NCBI RefSeq assembly: GCF_003260095.1
Contig: NZ_PTPX01000020.1
Location: forward strand, 22,617-86,616
Direction: 5' to 3'
Source: Glaesserella australis
GTDB taxonomy: Bacteria; Pseudomonadota; Gammaproteobacteria; Enterobacterales; Pasteurellaceae
Length of the DNA stretch: 64,000 bases
Each line of letters begins with the position of its first letter. Positions within the stretch are counted from its first letter, which is position 1. Of this stretch, positions 40,566 through 49,617 are shown in pieces. The notes under the pieces were generated by a model that was not told the DNA's origin, did no database searches, and saw nothing but the letters and a program-made list of their open reading frames with translations. A program made the translations under genes and the position numbers.

Positions 40566-41276
40566 ATGAGTAAACCAAACATTTACGATGAAAAGTTTTC
40601 AGAAAGAATGAAAATGATTGCTGAAAAATGTTTTAAGAGTAATTACAGTGAATTTTCTAGAGCTGTTGGAGTTGCTCAGGCATCATTAGCTCGTTGGGTA
40701 AAAGGTGAAGCGGATCCTTCTCGCTCAAATTTAGTGAAAATAGCTGAAGTATCGAATGTAAATCTTTTGTGGCTTGCCACAGGGCAAGGGCAGAGAGATG
40801 AAACAAGTGAAGAAACGCCTGCAAGTAACACCATACGGGAAAAGCTAAAAGATAACATTTCAATGATTATCAGCTATGAAGGCATTAATGTATCAGCAGG
40901 CTTTGGCAGTTTTAACGAAGGCACAACCGAGCCTGATGGGGAAGAGCCTTATTCAGATGAACTCTTGGCACGTTTAGGCGTAAAAGCCCACCATTGCGCC
41001 GTATTTTGGGCAAATGGCAACTCAATGAGCCCAACCATAGAAAGTGGCGACCAAATGCTTGTAGATTTAAGTAAAAAGGAAATTCAAGGCAACAAAATCT
41101 ATCTAGTACAAAATGGCGAAAGTGTGTGGGTTAAGCGTGTAAAAATAGAGTGGGATAGCGTAGAGCTAATTAGCGACAACAAAGAAGAATACCGCCCAAT
41201 CAGAATATCAGCAGATGAAGCCCAGAACCTGCAAATTATCGGGCAAGTGGTTCATATCGGACACAGCCTAATTTAA
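40566..41276 (+). CDS. LexA/CI-like S24 phage repressor
   Basis: A 236-residue repressor. N-terminal helix-turn-helix NYSEFSRAVGVAQASLARWVKG (residues 26-47), a linker, then the S24 peptidase half: cleavage-type dipeptide Ala-Gly in INVSAGFGSF near residue 115, nucleophile Ser in WANGNSMSPTIESGD near residue 157 and general-base Lys in VWVKRVKIEW near residue 195. All elements for RecA-stimulated self-cleavage are present, unlike the Mu c repressor. It should hold lysogeny and respond to DNA damage. Confidence 0.92.
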   Translation: MSKPNIYDEKFSERMKMIAEKCFKSNYSEFSRAVGVAQASLARWVKGEADPSRSNLVKIAEVSNVNLLWLATGQGQRDETSEETPASNTIREKLKDNISMIISYEGINVSAGFGSFNEGTTEPDGEEPYSDELLARLGVKAHHCAVFWANGNSMSPTIESGDQMLVDLSKKEIQGNKIYLVQNGESVWVKRVKIEWDSVELISDNKEEYRPIRISADEAQNLQIIGQVVHIGHSLI

Positions 41277-41278
41277 AA

Positions 41279-41312
41279 ATTTAAAATGGGTTTTAAAATT
41301 TCTTAAACCCAT
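41279..41312 (+). terminator. Inverted repeat after the repressor gene
   Basis: AAAATGGGTTT pairs with AAACCCATTTT around a short AT loop, followed by an A-rich rather than T-rich tail on the plus strand. Likely transcript end, though weak as an intrinsic terminator. Confidence 0.5.
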
Positions 41313-41340
41313 TTTAAAAACCGATCAAACTTGCCCAAAC

Positions 41341-41515
41341 CTATGCAAAAAATATTGCAAAAACTGCCCATTTTCAACCATTTTTGCCCATTTTACTTTT
41401 TGCATAACTCCCCCCAACAAAAAATGCGGTAAGCCCCATCACACAAAGCCCCACCGCATTTTTTCAGCCCAAATTTTTTTCTTTCTTCCTATGCAAAAAT
41501 AGTCAGTACCCCACA
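41341..41515. repeat. Early-end transposase-binding repeats
   Basis: Copies of CTATGCAAA at 41341-41349 and 41489-41497, an inverted near copy TTTTTGCATAA at 41396-41406, and the terminal CA at 41514-41515. The outermost 27 bases align with the other phage end. Three sites at this end and two at the other fits the asymmetric attL/attR design of Mu. Confidence 0.72.
41419..41464. terminator. Bidirectional terminator near the early end
   Basis: AAAAAATGCGGT (41419-41430) pairs perfectly with ACCGCATTTTTT (41453-41464), T runs on both strands. It would insulate phage and host transcription. Confidence 0.8.
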
Positions 41516-41519
41516 ATTA
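41516..41519. repeat. Target duplication, copy at the early end (ATTA)
   Basis: ATTA directly after the terminal CA; matches 4975-4978. Confidence 0.65.
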
Positions 41520-41650
41520 CCGACCGTGTGATTGTAATGCGTGAGGGCAGAATGACAGGAATGTTGGAAACCAAGAAAACCAACCAAGAAGAGATTATGC
41601 AATATGCCACTGGCGTAAAAAATATGTTCAAAAACGAATATAAAAACTAA
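41516..41650 (+). pseudogene. Sugar ABC transporter ATPase, 3' remnant
   Basis: Last 44 codons of the split ATPase, [20 protein letters not shown] to FKNEYKN and stop. Joined to 4978 with the four-base overlap removed it continues the frame ...[13 protein letters not shown]. No start or ribosome site of its own. The permease gene follows 11 bases later with AAGGAG, showing that the three transporter genes were one operon. Confidence 0.95.
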
Positions 41651-41661
41651 GGAGCTTTAAA

Positions 41662-42660
41662 ATGAGTGATAAATATAAAGATCTGCTTCGCAAAATGGCG
41701 GCATTGGCAGGGTTAATTCTATTAGTTATCTTCTTCAGCGTAACGAATGAATTTTTCTTCACTTCTAACAACATTATGACCGTTGGCTTACAAACATCGA
41801 CCATTGCCTTAATCGGTATCGGTGCAACTTGCGTAATCCTAACAGGCGGTATCGACTTAAGTACAGGTTCGGTCGTTGCTCTATCAGGTGTTGCTGCAGC
41901 AATGATTGTTAATGCAGGTGTGCCAGTGCCACTCGGTATGGTGTTAGGGATTTTAGTGGGTGGTGCTTGTGGTTTAGTAAACGGCATTTTAGTTACCCAA
42001 ATGAAACTCCCACCGTTTATCGCAACACTCGGTATGATGATGGTGGCGCGTGGCTTGGCTCTTTATGTCACTAACGCTGCTCCAGTATCAGGTATGCCTG
42101 AAAGCTTTGCTGCATTAGGTAACGGTGCCTTATTTAAAATTGTAGAAGAAGGTCCAAATGGTTTACCGAAAGTGGTCTTTGCAGGTATTCCATACCCTGT
42201 GATTATCATGATCTTCATTACTGTATTATTCACCTTCGCTTTAACTAAACTCAAAGTTGGTCGTTATATCTACGCTATCGGCTCAAATGAAGAAGCCGCA
42301 CGCTTATCAGGTATCAAAACCAACGTGGTCAAAATTTATGCTTATGTTGCCAGTGGTTTACTCTCTGGTTTAACAGGCGTAATTCTTGCTTCTCGCTTAG
42401 TCACTGCACAGCCAAACGGCGGTGTAGCGTATGAGTTAGATGCAATCGCAAGTGCAGTAGTCGGGGGAACATCGTTGATGGGCGGTGTCGGTACCATCCC
42501 TGGCACATTAATCGGGTCATTCATTATCGGTGTACTCCGTAATGGTTTGAATATGAATGGCGTATCATCGTTTGTGCAAATGATTGTTATCGGTTTGGTG
42601 ATTATCGTAGCCGTATCTTTAGACCAGCTACGTCAATCTAAAAAACTCGGTAAAAAATAA
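41662..42660 (+). CDS. Sugar ABC transporter permease (RbsC-like, CUT2)
   Basis: A 332-residue inner-membrane permease with about ten hydrophobic segments. Family words: GGIDLSTGSVVALSG near residue 71, IATLGMMMVARGLALYVT near 120, YIYAIGSNEEAARLSGI near 196 and AIASAVVGGTSLMGGVGTIPGTLIGS near 257. Downstream of the split ATPase; the prophage between should block most transcription from the CRP-controlled promoter. Substrate by context probably L-fucose. Confidence 0.93.
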   Translation: MSDKYKDLLRKMAALAGLILLVIFFSVTNEFFFTSNNIMTVGLQTSTIALIGIGATCVILTGGIDLSTGSVVALSGVAAAMIVNAGVPVPLGMVLGILVGGACGLVNGILVTQMKLPPFIATLGMMMVARGLALYVTNAAPVSGMPESFAALGNGALFKIVEEGPNGLPKVVFAGIPYPVIIMIFITVLFTFALTKLKVGRYIYAIGSNEEAARLSGIKTNVVKIYAYVASGLLSGLTGVILASRLVTAQPNGGVAYELDAIASAVVGGTSLMGGVGTIPGTLIGSFIIGVLRNGLNMNGVSSFVQMIVIGLVIIVAVSLDQLRQSKKLGKK

Positions 42661-42680
42661 ACTCTAGAGGAGATTTAACT

Positions 42681-43628
42681 ATGAAAAAATTAGCAATCGT
42701 AACCGCAACTGTATTAGGTTTATCAACCCTTTTCGCAGGTTCAGCGTGGGCAAAATCAGACGAAATCGCAGTCATCGTAAAATCGGCAAACTCAACTTTC
42801 TGGCAAAACGTGCGTAAAGGTGCGGAAACAGCAGGAACAGATTTAGGCGGTAAATACAAAGTGACTTTCCAAGGTCCTGAAGCAGAAACCGCGATTGACG
42901 CACAGGTGAATATGGTGGACAACGCCGTAAACCGTGGTGTAGCAGGTATCGTGCTTGCAGCATCTGACCCGAAAGCCCTTGTTCCAGCGGTGAAAAAAGC
43001 CTATGAAGCAGGTATTCCAGTAGTATTAATCGACTCAGGCTTAGACAGTGATGGTAAATACTATCAATCATTCCTTGCAACTGATAACCGTGCCGCAGGT
43101 AAATTAGCCGCTGAAAAATTACTGGCTAAAGTAAAAGGCGGTAAAGTAGCAGTAATGTCATTCACGCAAGGTGCAGCTTCTGCGATTGAACGTACTGGCG
43201 GCTTTATTGATGAAGTCAAAGCAAAAGCAGACTACAAAATTGTCGGTCCATACTACTCAAATTCAGAAATGGTAACGGCATTAAACCAAACTGAAGACGT
43301 ATTAGGTTCTAACCCAGATATCGCAGCAATCTTCGGTGCAAACGAACCAACTGCGGTTGGTATGGCTCGTGCCGTGAAACAAAAAGGCTTCGCAGGTAAA
43401 ATCGTTGCAGTCGGCTTTGATGGTAACTCAGACCTTCAAAACTTCGTTCGTGACGGAACTTTAGACGGTATCGTAGTGCAATCTTCATACCAAATGGGTT
43501 ACAAAGGTGTAGATACTATCGGCAAAATCATCAAAGGTGAAAAAGTCGAAAAAGTTATCGATACCGGTGTAGTTTACGTCACTAAAGAAAACATCGATTC
43601 TGAAGAAGCGAAAGCGGTTCTTTACTAG
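42681..43628 (+). CDS. Periplasmic sugar-binding protein (RbsB-like)
   Basis: A 315-residue binding protein. Signal peptide MKKLAIVTATVLGLSTLFAG with cleavage after SAWA. The mature part has IAVIVKSANSTFWQNVRKGAE, VLAASDPKALVPAVKKA, PVVLIDSGLD and AVGFDGNSDLQNFVRDGTLDG, all standard for Peripla_BP_4 proteins. GAGGAG precedes the ATG. Third gene of the interrupted transporter operon; ends before a large inverted repeat. Confidence 0.94.
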   Translation: MKKLAIVTATVLGLSTLFAGSAWAKSDEIAVIVKSANSTFWQNVRKGAETAGTDLGGKYKVTFQGPEAETAIDAQVNMVDNAVNRGVAGIVLAASDPKALVPAVKKAYEAGIPVVLIDSGLDSDGKYYQSFLATDNRAAGKLAAEKLLAKVKGGKVAVMSFTQGAASAIERTGGFIDEVKAKADYKIVGPYYSNSEMVTALNQTEDVLGSNPDIAAIFGANEPTAVGMARAVKQKGFAGKIVAVGFDGNSDLQNFVRDGTLDGIVVQSSYQMGYKGVDTIGKIIKGEKVEKVIDTGVVYVTKENIDSEEAKAVLY

Positions 43629-43653
43629 GTTCTTAATTGTCAAATTTTGACGT

Positions 43654-43724
43654 GTAGGGGTGGGGTTTATCCCCACCCACTAAATGTGGGTATTATTTCG
43701 GGCGGGGATAAACCCCGCCCCTAC
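43654..43724. repeat. Large GC-rich inverted repeat
   Basis: Arms of 25 bases, 43654-43678 and 43700-43724, complementary except for two positions that can form G-U pairs; each arm is itself partly palindromic (GGGGTTTATCCCC). Separates the binding-protein gene from fucO. A REP-like family member or strong transcript end; no T run. Confidence 0.75.
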
Positions 43725-43840
43725 GATGATAACCAAACAATACCGAGAGGGATCAAGCGGTATGTTTTTCCTTAAATTTTACGCTTTCACCCTCTCAAAT
43801 AGAGTGTGATTTTATTTTGTAAATTTAAGAGGAAAACATT

Positions 43841-44992
43841 ATGGCAAATCGTCTTATTCTCAACGAAACCAGCTATCACGGCAAAGGTGCAATTCAACAC
43901 ATTGTTCACGAAGTAAAAAGCCGTAGTTTCACCAAAGCGTTAATCGTTACCGACAAAGATCTCGTTCGTTATAACGTGGTCGCCAAAGTTACCAACTTAC
44001 TTGACGAAGCAGGCCTACCTTATGAAATTTTTGATGAAGTCAAAGCTAACCCAGCAGTTTGCGTCATCAAAAAGGGGGTAGAAAAATTTAAAGCGTCAGG
44101 TGCAGATTATATGATCGCTATCGGTGGTGGTTCACCGATTGATAGTGCCAAAGGTATCGGTATTATCATCAACAACCCTGAATTTAGCGACGTACTTTCT
44201 CTTGAGGGCGTTGCACCAACCCACCAAAAATGCGTGCCGATTATTGCCGTACCAACCACCGCAGGCACCGCTGCAGAAGTCACGATCAACTACGTTATCA
44301 CGGACGAAGAGAAAAAACGTAAATTCGTTTGTGTGGATGTTCACGACGTACCAGCCGTAGCAGTAGTCGATCCTGATATGATGTCATCAATGCCAAAAGG
44401 CTTAACAGCGGCAACAGGTATGGATGCACTTACTCACGCAATTGAGGGCTACATTACTAAAGCGGCTTGGGAACTTACCGACGCTCTTCACTTAAAAGCG
44501 ATTGAAATTATCGCTCGCTCACTGCGTGGTGCGGTAGAAAACGACCCAGCCGGACGTGAGGGAATGGCGTTAGGTCAATATATCGCAGGTATGGGCTTCT
44601 CTAACGTGGGCTTAGGCGTGGTTCACAGTATGGCTCACCCACTTTCAGCCTACTACGACACCCCACACGGCATCGCTAATGCGGTATTACTCCCGTATGT
44701 GATGGAATTTAACAAAGAATACACCGGCGAAAAATACCGTGAAATCGCTCGTGCAATGGGGGTAAAAGGCGTGGATGCAATGACTCAAGAAGAGTATCGT
44801 AATGCGGCAATTAAAGCAGTACAACAACTTTCAACCGATGTTGGTATTCCACCAAAACTTTCTCAAATTGGTGTGAAAGAAGAAGATTTACCTGCACTTT
44901 CTATTGATGCGTTAAACGATGTTTGTACAGGAGGCAACCCGCGTGACTGTACTGCAGAAGAACTATTAGAAGTGTATAAAATCGCATTCTAA
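43841..44992 (+). CDS. fucO: L-1,2-propanediol oxidoreductase / lactaldehyde reductase FucO
   Basis: A 383-residue iron-dependent alcohol dehydrogenase that reduces L-lactaldehyde to propanediol without oxygen. NAD site IAIGGGSPIDSAKGIGI near residue 93; iron ligands in MDALTHAIEGY near residue 196 and HSMAHPLSAYYDTPHG near residue 263. Sequence and length follow E. coli FucO. AGAGGA precedes the ATG. It supports fucose as the substrate of the neighbouring transporter. Confidence 0.94.
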   Translation: MANRLILNETSYHGKGAIQHIVHEVKSRSFTKALIVTDKDLVRYNVVAKVTNLLDEAGLPYEIFDEVKANPAVCVIKKGVEKFKASGADYMIAIGGGSPIDSAKGIGIIINNPEFSDVLSLEGVAPTHQKCVPIIAVPTTAGTAAEVTINYVITDEEKKRKFVCVDVHDVPAVAVVDPDMMSSMPKGLTAATGMDALTHAIEGYITKAAWELTDALHLKAIEIIARSLRGAVENDPAGREGMALGQYIAGMGFSNVGLGVVHSMAHPLSAYYDTPHGIANAVLLPYVMEFNKEYTGEKYREIARAMGVKGVDAMTQEEYRNAAIKAVQQLSTDVGIPPKLSQIGVKEEDLPALSIDALNDVCTGGNPRDCTAEELLEVYKIAF

Positions 44993-45018
44993 GTTTATTT
45001 GTAAAAAAATTAAAATCT

Positions 45019-45048
45019 AACCGCTTGTGACTAAACAAGCGGTTTTTT
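45019..45048 (+). terminator. Terminator after fucO
   Basis: AACCGCTTG (45019-45027) pairs with CAAGCGGTT (45036-45044), then TTTTTGTTTT; the stem is an inverted uptake word. Confidence 0.9.
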
Positions 45049-45131
45049 GTTTTATAGATGCCCGACTTTTTTATATTTTAGAAAAATCGGGCATCGTCAT
45101 TTCTCTAAATAGACTTCCAAGCGGTGAGTTT

Positions 45132-45147
45132 TGTGATTTATTTCACA
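45132..45147. promoter_or_regulatory. CRP site upstream of aldA
   Basis: TGTGATTTATTTCACA, both CRP half sites perfect with six bases between. About 104 bases before the aldA start. Confidence 0.85.
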
Positions 45148-45250
45148 AAAAATTAACAAAAATATAAAAAATATTTATCTTTTTCATTTATTGATGAAAA
45201 ATGAACTAAACCATGTTGGTTTATTCATCAACTCATATAAGGGGAAACTC

Positions 45251-46693
45251 ATGAAGACATTACCAATGTACATCAACGGCGAATTTGTGATTTCAAATAG
45301 CGGTAAAACATTCGAAGTGCTCAATCCTGCCACAGAAGAAGTGATTGCGGTAATCACTAAAGGGACTGTTGAAGATGCGCGTACCGCCATTGATGCGGCA
45401 GAAGCCGCACAAGATGCTTGGGCGGCATTACCGGCGATTCAACGTGCTGGCTATTTACGTAAAATTGCTGATGGTATTCGTGCACGTTCAGAAGAAATCG
45501 CCAAAGTCATCTCTTCTGAAATGGGTAAAGTATTACCGCTTGCGCGTGTAGAAGTGAACTTCACGGCTGATTATATGGATTATATGTCTGAATGGGCTCG
45601 CCGTTATGAAGGCGAAATTATCCAAAGCGATCGCCCGAATGAGCATATCTTCCTTTACAAAAAACCAATCGGTGTAACAACAGGGATCTTACCTTGGAAC
45701 TTCCCGTTCTTCTTAATCGCTCGCAAAATGGCACCAGCATTGGTAACGGGTAACACCATTGTATTAAAACCGAGCGTGGACTCGCCAATCAATGCGGTGC
45801 TTTTCTCTGAAGTCGTACACAGTGTTGGCTTACCAAAAGGCGTATTCAACGTGGTTCATGGTTCAGGCTCTGATGTAGGTAACGAATTAGCGGCAAATCC
45901 AAAAGTGGGCTTAATTTCCTTAACCGGCAGTGAGCCAGCAGGTCGTAAAGTGATGGAAGCGGCAAGCCAAAATATCACTAAAGTGAACCTTGAATTAGGC
46001 GGTAAAGCCCCTGCCATCGTTTTTGCGGATGCGGATTTAGATTTAGCGGCAAATGCGATCGTGGCTTCTCGTGTGATTAACTCAGGACAAGTCTGTAACT
46101 GTGCAGAACGTGTTTACGTTCAACGTGAAGTGAAAGATCAATTCATCGCCAAATTGGTTGAACGTATGCAGAAAGTCCGTTCAGGTAACCCATTAGAAGA
46201 TGAAACCTTAGATATGGGACCAATGGTTAACAAACAAGGGGTCGATCACGCTCAAGCAATGGTTGATGCGGCTGTGAAAGCCGGCGGACGTGTCTTAACT
46301 GGCGGTAAAGCAGTGGAAGGAAAAGGCTACTACTTCGAGCCAACGGTAATTGATAATGTGGATAACAGTATGGATATTCTCCGTTCTGAAATCTTTGGTC
46401 CAGTAATTCCTGTGGCAACCTTCGACACTACCGATGAAGTCATTGCGTTAGCCAACGACTGCGAATACGGCTTAACATCGTCTGTTTATACCCAAAACAT
46501 CAACAAAGCGATGAAAATTGTTTCACGCTTAAAATTCGGCGAAACCTACGTTAACCGTGAAAACTTTGAAGCCATGCAAGGTTTCCACGCAGGCTGGCGT
46601 AAGTCGGGTATTGGCGGTGCGGACGGTAAACACGGTTTAGAAGAATATCTCCAAACTCACGTGGTTTATCTCCAATATGACGATAAAATCTAA
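45251..46693 (+). CDS. aldA: Lactaldehyde/glycolaldehyde dehydrogenase AldA
   Basis: A 480-residue NAD-dependent dehydrogenase that oxidises L-lactaldehyde to lactate, the aerobic branch of fucose use. NAD-binding PWNFPFFLIARKMAPALVTGNT near residue 148, catalytic Glu in NLELGGKAPA near residue 251 and catalytic Cys in NSGQVCNCAERVYV near residue 285. ATG 45251 behind AAGGGG is preferred to an earlier in-frame ATG at 45191, giving the family start MKTLPMYINGEF. Confidence 0.93.
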   Translation: MKTLPMYINGEFVISNSGKTFEVLNPATEEVIAVITKGTVEDARTAIDAAEAAQDAWAALPAIQRAGYLRKIADGIRARSEEIAKVISSEMGKVLPLARVEVNFTADYMDYMSEWARRYEGEIIQSDRPNEHIFLYKKPIGVTTGILPWNFPFFLIARKMAPALVTGNTIVLKPSVDSPINAVLFSEVVHSVGLPKGVFNVVHGSGSDVGNELAANPKVGLISLTGSEPAGRKVMEAASQNITKVNLELGGKAPAIVFADADLDLAANAIVASRVINSGQVCNCAERVYVQREVKDQFIAKLVERMQKVRSGNPLEDETLDMGPMVNKQGVDHAQAMVDAAVKAGGRVLTGGKAVEGKGYYFEPTVIDNVDNSMDILRSEIFGPVIPVATFDTTDEVIALANDCEYGLTSSVYTQNINKAMKIVSRLKFGETYVNRENFEAMQGFHAGWRKSGIGGADGKHGLEEYLQTHVVYLQYDDKI

Positions 46694-46806
46694 TCACACA
46701 AGCGGTTAGATTTTACGAAAAATATCTAAATAGGCTTAACTATGATGGTTAAGCCTGTTTTGTTTATAATAAACATATTCTGTGACCATGTTATATGGAG
46801 CCTCCT

Positions 46807-48252
46807 ATGCAAAACTCCTCTCTTCTCAAAAAACAAGCTTATATCAATGGCGAATATGTTAATGCAGATAATGGCAAAACCTTTGCGGTCATTAACCCTG
46901 CAACCCTTAAAGAGATCTGCCAAGTCGCAGATATAGGGGAAAACGAAGCGAAACAAGCCATTCTTTCAGCAGAAAAAGCTCAAAAGGTATGGGCGAAAGT
47001 GCTACCCAAAGAACGAGCCAATATTTTACGCCGTTGGTTTGAGTTGGTTATGCAACATCAAGAAGAATTGGCTCAATTACTGAGTTTAGAGCAGGGTAAA
47101 CCTATCGCAGAAAGCCGTGGTGAGATTGCCTATGGTGCTAGTTTTATTGAATGGTTTGCGGAAGAAGCAAAACGCATTTATGGTGATATATTGCCATCGG
47201 ATAAAGCAAATCATCGTTTAATGGTGATCAAACAGCCGATTGGTGTAGTAGCAGCGATTACACCTTGGAATTTCCCCAATGCGATGATTACCCGCAAAGC
47301 CGCTCCTGCATTAGCGGCAGGCTGCGCTGTAGTTATCAAACCTGCGGTAGAAACTCCTCTTTCCGCACTTGCTCTAGCAGAACTTGCCCATCAAGCAGGT
47401 TTACCGAAGGGCGTATTAAATATTGTTACTAGCAGTGATGCGGTGGCAATAGGTAAAGTCTTTACCGAAAGTACTATTGTTCGTAAGGTAACTTTCACAG
47501 GCTCAACACGGGTTGGAAAAATTTTGATGGAACAATCCGCTTGTACGGTGAAAAAACTCGCATTAGAACTGGGCGGCAATGCGCCTGCAATTGTGTTTGA
47601 CGATGCCGATTTAGAGACAGCTGTAGAGGGTGTATTTGTCTCTAAATTTCGTAATAGCGGGCAAACCTGCGTGTGTACTAATCGCATTTATGTACAAGCG
47701 GGTATTTATGAGCAATTTCTTGCAAAATTCCAGCAAAAGATGGCACAAATCAAATTAGGTGGTGCAAATGAACAAGATGTGACGATGGGGCCTTTAATTA
47801 GCCAAAATGCTGTGAGCAAAGTGCAACGCCATATTGAAGATGCTATCCAAAAAGGTGCAACTGTTGTGACTGGAGGGGAACCAAGTTCATTAGGAGGAAC
47901 TTTCTTTGAGCCAACTTTGTTAAGAGATGTAACACAGTCTATGTTAGTTGCTCATGAAGAAACCTTTGCACCACTGGCTCCAATCTTCAAATTTGGAACG
48001 GAAGATGAAGTGATTCAAATGGCAAATGATACTGAATTTGGCTTGGCATCTTACCTTTTCACCCAAGATATCAGCCGAATTTGGCGAGTATCTGAAGCCT
48101 TAGAATATGGTATGGTTGGGATTAATGAAGGTTTGATTAGCAATGAAATTGCCCCTTTTGGTGGAGTCAAAGAATCGGGTTTAGGCAGAGAAGGCTCTAA
48201 ATACGGGATTGAAGAGTTTTTAGAGATGAAATATCTCTGTTTGAAGATTTAA
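46807..48252 (+). CDS. gabD: Succinate-semialdehyde dehydrogenase GabD-like
   Basis: A 481-residue aldehyde dehydrogenase. AYINGEYVNADNGKTFAVINPAT at the start, GVVAAITPWNFPNAMITRKAAPALAAGC near residue 140, ELGGNAPAIVFDDADL near 256 and NSGQTCVCTNRIYVQ near 287, typical of GabD rather than AldA. Catalytic Glu and Cys are in place. GGAG lies nine bases before ATG 46807. No other gab gene is nearby, so the natural substrate could be another semialdehyde. Ends at a shared terminator with glpC. Confidence 0.85.
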   Translation: MQNSSLLKKQAYINGEYVNADNGKTFAVINPATLKEICQVADIGENEAKQAILSAEKAQKVWAKVLPKERANILRRWFELVMQHQEELAQLLSLEQGKPIAESRGEIAYGASFIEWFAEEAKRIYGDILPSDKANHRLMVIKQPIGVVAAITPWNFPNAMITRKAAPALAAGCAVVIKPAVETPLSALALAELAHQAGLPKGVLNIVTSSDAVAIGKVFTESTIVRKVTFTGSTRVGKILMEQSACTVKKLALELGGNAPAIVFDDADLETAVEGVFVSKFRNSGQTCVCTNRIYVQAGIYEQFLAKFQQKMAQIKLGGANEQDVTMGPLISQNAVSKVQRHIEDAIQKGATVVTGGEPSSLGGTFFEPTLLRDVTQSMLVAHEETFAPLAPIFKFGTEDEVIQMANDTEFGLASYLFTQDISRIWRVSEALEYGMVGINEGLISNEIAPFGGVKESGLGREGSKYGIEEFLEMKYLCLKI

Positions 48253-48262
48253 TTCAACATAT

Positions 48263-48305
48263 AAGCGGTGAGATTTTGCAAAAAATTTGCAAGATCTTAC
48301 CGCTT
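48263..48305. terminator. Terminator between gabD-like gene and glpC
   Basis: AAGCGGTGAGATTTTGCAAA pairs, with two mismatches, with TTTGCAAGATCTTACCGCTT. Serves both convergent genes; contains an uptake-like core. Confidence 0.8.
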
Positions 48306-48318
48306 GCTGATTTTATGC

Positions 48319-49617
48319 CTATCTCTCCAACGCCATTGCCAACAACGTAATCGGGTGGAGGCAGGTGAGGTTGGTGGACATATCGATTTGCCATTTGCAC
48401 GTTTCACATTCGGAAACTACATAGTCGAAACCGCCGTTGTTGATGTGTTGGAACAACGGGTTGCCGATAGCTTGGGAGGTTTCGTAGTTTTCGGATTTGA
48501 AGCCGTAAGTCCCTGCGATACCGCAACATTGAGACGGCAACATCACCACTTCAACCCCCGGGATTTGCTTAATCACTTCAAGGGTGTAAGGCGCCCAGCC
48601 TGCTTTATCCACGTGGCAAGCGGTGTGATAGGCGATGCGTAATGGCGTATGTTTAAAGGTCGGTTTTTTGCCTTGTCTAAACAGTTCGTAGAGATATTTG
48701 GTGACAATGTGGGTATGCGGACGCACAATGGCGTTGTCCATTCCCAAAACGTGATGATATTCGTCACGCAAGTTCATTGTGCAACTTGACGATGTGCCGA
48801 CCACATCAAGCTCCCGTTTCATCACCACTTTTTCAAGTTCTACAAGGTTGAATTTGGCGAGCTGTTTGGCTCTTTCTGGGAAACCATTGACCGCCAACGG
48901 CAAGCCACAACATTTCTCTTTTTCCAACAAGACCACGCCAATATCCATTGCGTTAAACACGTCAATCAGCTCTTTGCCTAATTGTGGGTTGTTGTAGTTC
49001 ACATAACAGCCGTGATAGTACGCCACTTTCTCTCGGTATAAGGCTTGGCGTTCCTGCTCTTTTTTCATATACCAGTTACGAAACGAGCCAAAAGCGTATT
49101 TCGGCAAAGTGCGGTGGCGACTGACGTTGATTGTTTTTTCCAATAAGAAACGGGTCGCTTTTAAGCCTGTGATAGTGTTTACTATCGGGGCTAATGGGGT
49201 GTTCATTTTGCCCATTAGGTCGGTATTGCTCAAAATGGCATCACGCAATTTGTGCATTAGCGGTTTGTTTTGGCGATCTAAATGGCGATTTCTCGCTCGC
49301 ACGATGATGTCGCCGATTTTTACATCGGACGGGCAAGCCACTTCGCACCGCTTGCAGTTGGTGCAGTATTTGAGTGCTTCATCATAAAGTTCAGGGCTTT
49401 TTAAGCGTAAACGCTCACCGTCAGGCCCCGATTGTTTTGGGCCGGGATAGCTCGGGTTGTTGCGAGACACTGGGCAAACGGCGGTACAAGCGGTGCATTT
49501 GATACAGCTTTCAAAGGACTCATCAAAGCCGTGATGTACCACAGCGGAATGGCTCTGTTGTTGAGCTTGTTCAATTAAACGTTGAATGTTGTTCATTATT
49601 TCACCCCACAATTTCAT
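48319..49617 (-). CDS. glpC: Anaerobic glycerol-3-phosphate dehydrogenase subunit C, GlpC
   Basis: A 432-residue iron-sulfur membrane-associated subunit. Two 4Fe-4S motifs, [15 protein letters not shown] near residue 38 and [15 protein letters not shown] near residue 86, then two CCG domains (EKCCGLPL and [11 protein letters not shown]). Passes electrons from GlpAB to quinone. Last gene of glpABC; start overlaps glpB by 17 bases. Confidence 0.94.
   Translation of the reverse strand: MKLWGEIMNNIQRLIEQAQQQSHSAVVHHGFDESFESCIKCTACTAVCPVSRNNPSYPGPKQSGPDGERLRLKSPELYDEALKYCTNCKRCEVACPSDVKIGDIIVRARNRHLDRQNKPLMHKLRDAILSNTDLMGKMNTPLAPIVNTITGLKATRFLLEKTINVSRHRTLPKYAFGSFRNWYMKKEQERQALYREKVAYYHGCYVNYNNPQLGKELIDVFNAMDIGVVLLEKEKCCGLPLAVNGFPERAKQLAKFNLVELEKVVMKRELDVVGTSSSCTMNLRDEYHHVLGMDNAIVRPHTHIVTKYLYELFRQGKKPTFKHTPLRIAYHTACHVDKAGWAPYTLEVIKQIPGVEVVMLPSQCCGIAGTYGFKSENYETSQAIGNPLFQHINNGGFDYVVSECETCKWQIDMSTNLTCLHPITLLAMALER

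Noticed and set aside
41516..41650. Separate small gene before the permease
   Set aside because: No start or ribosome site; it is exactly the missing C-terminus of the interrupted ATPase.
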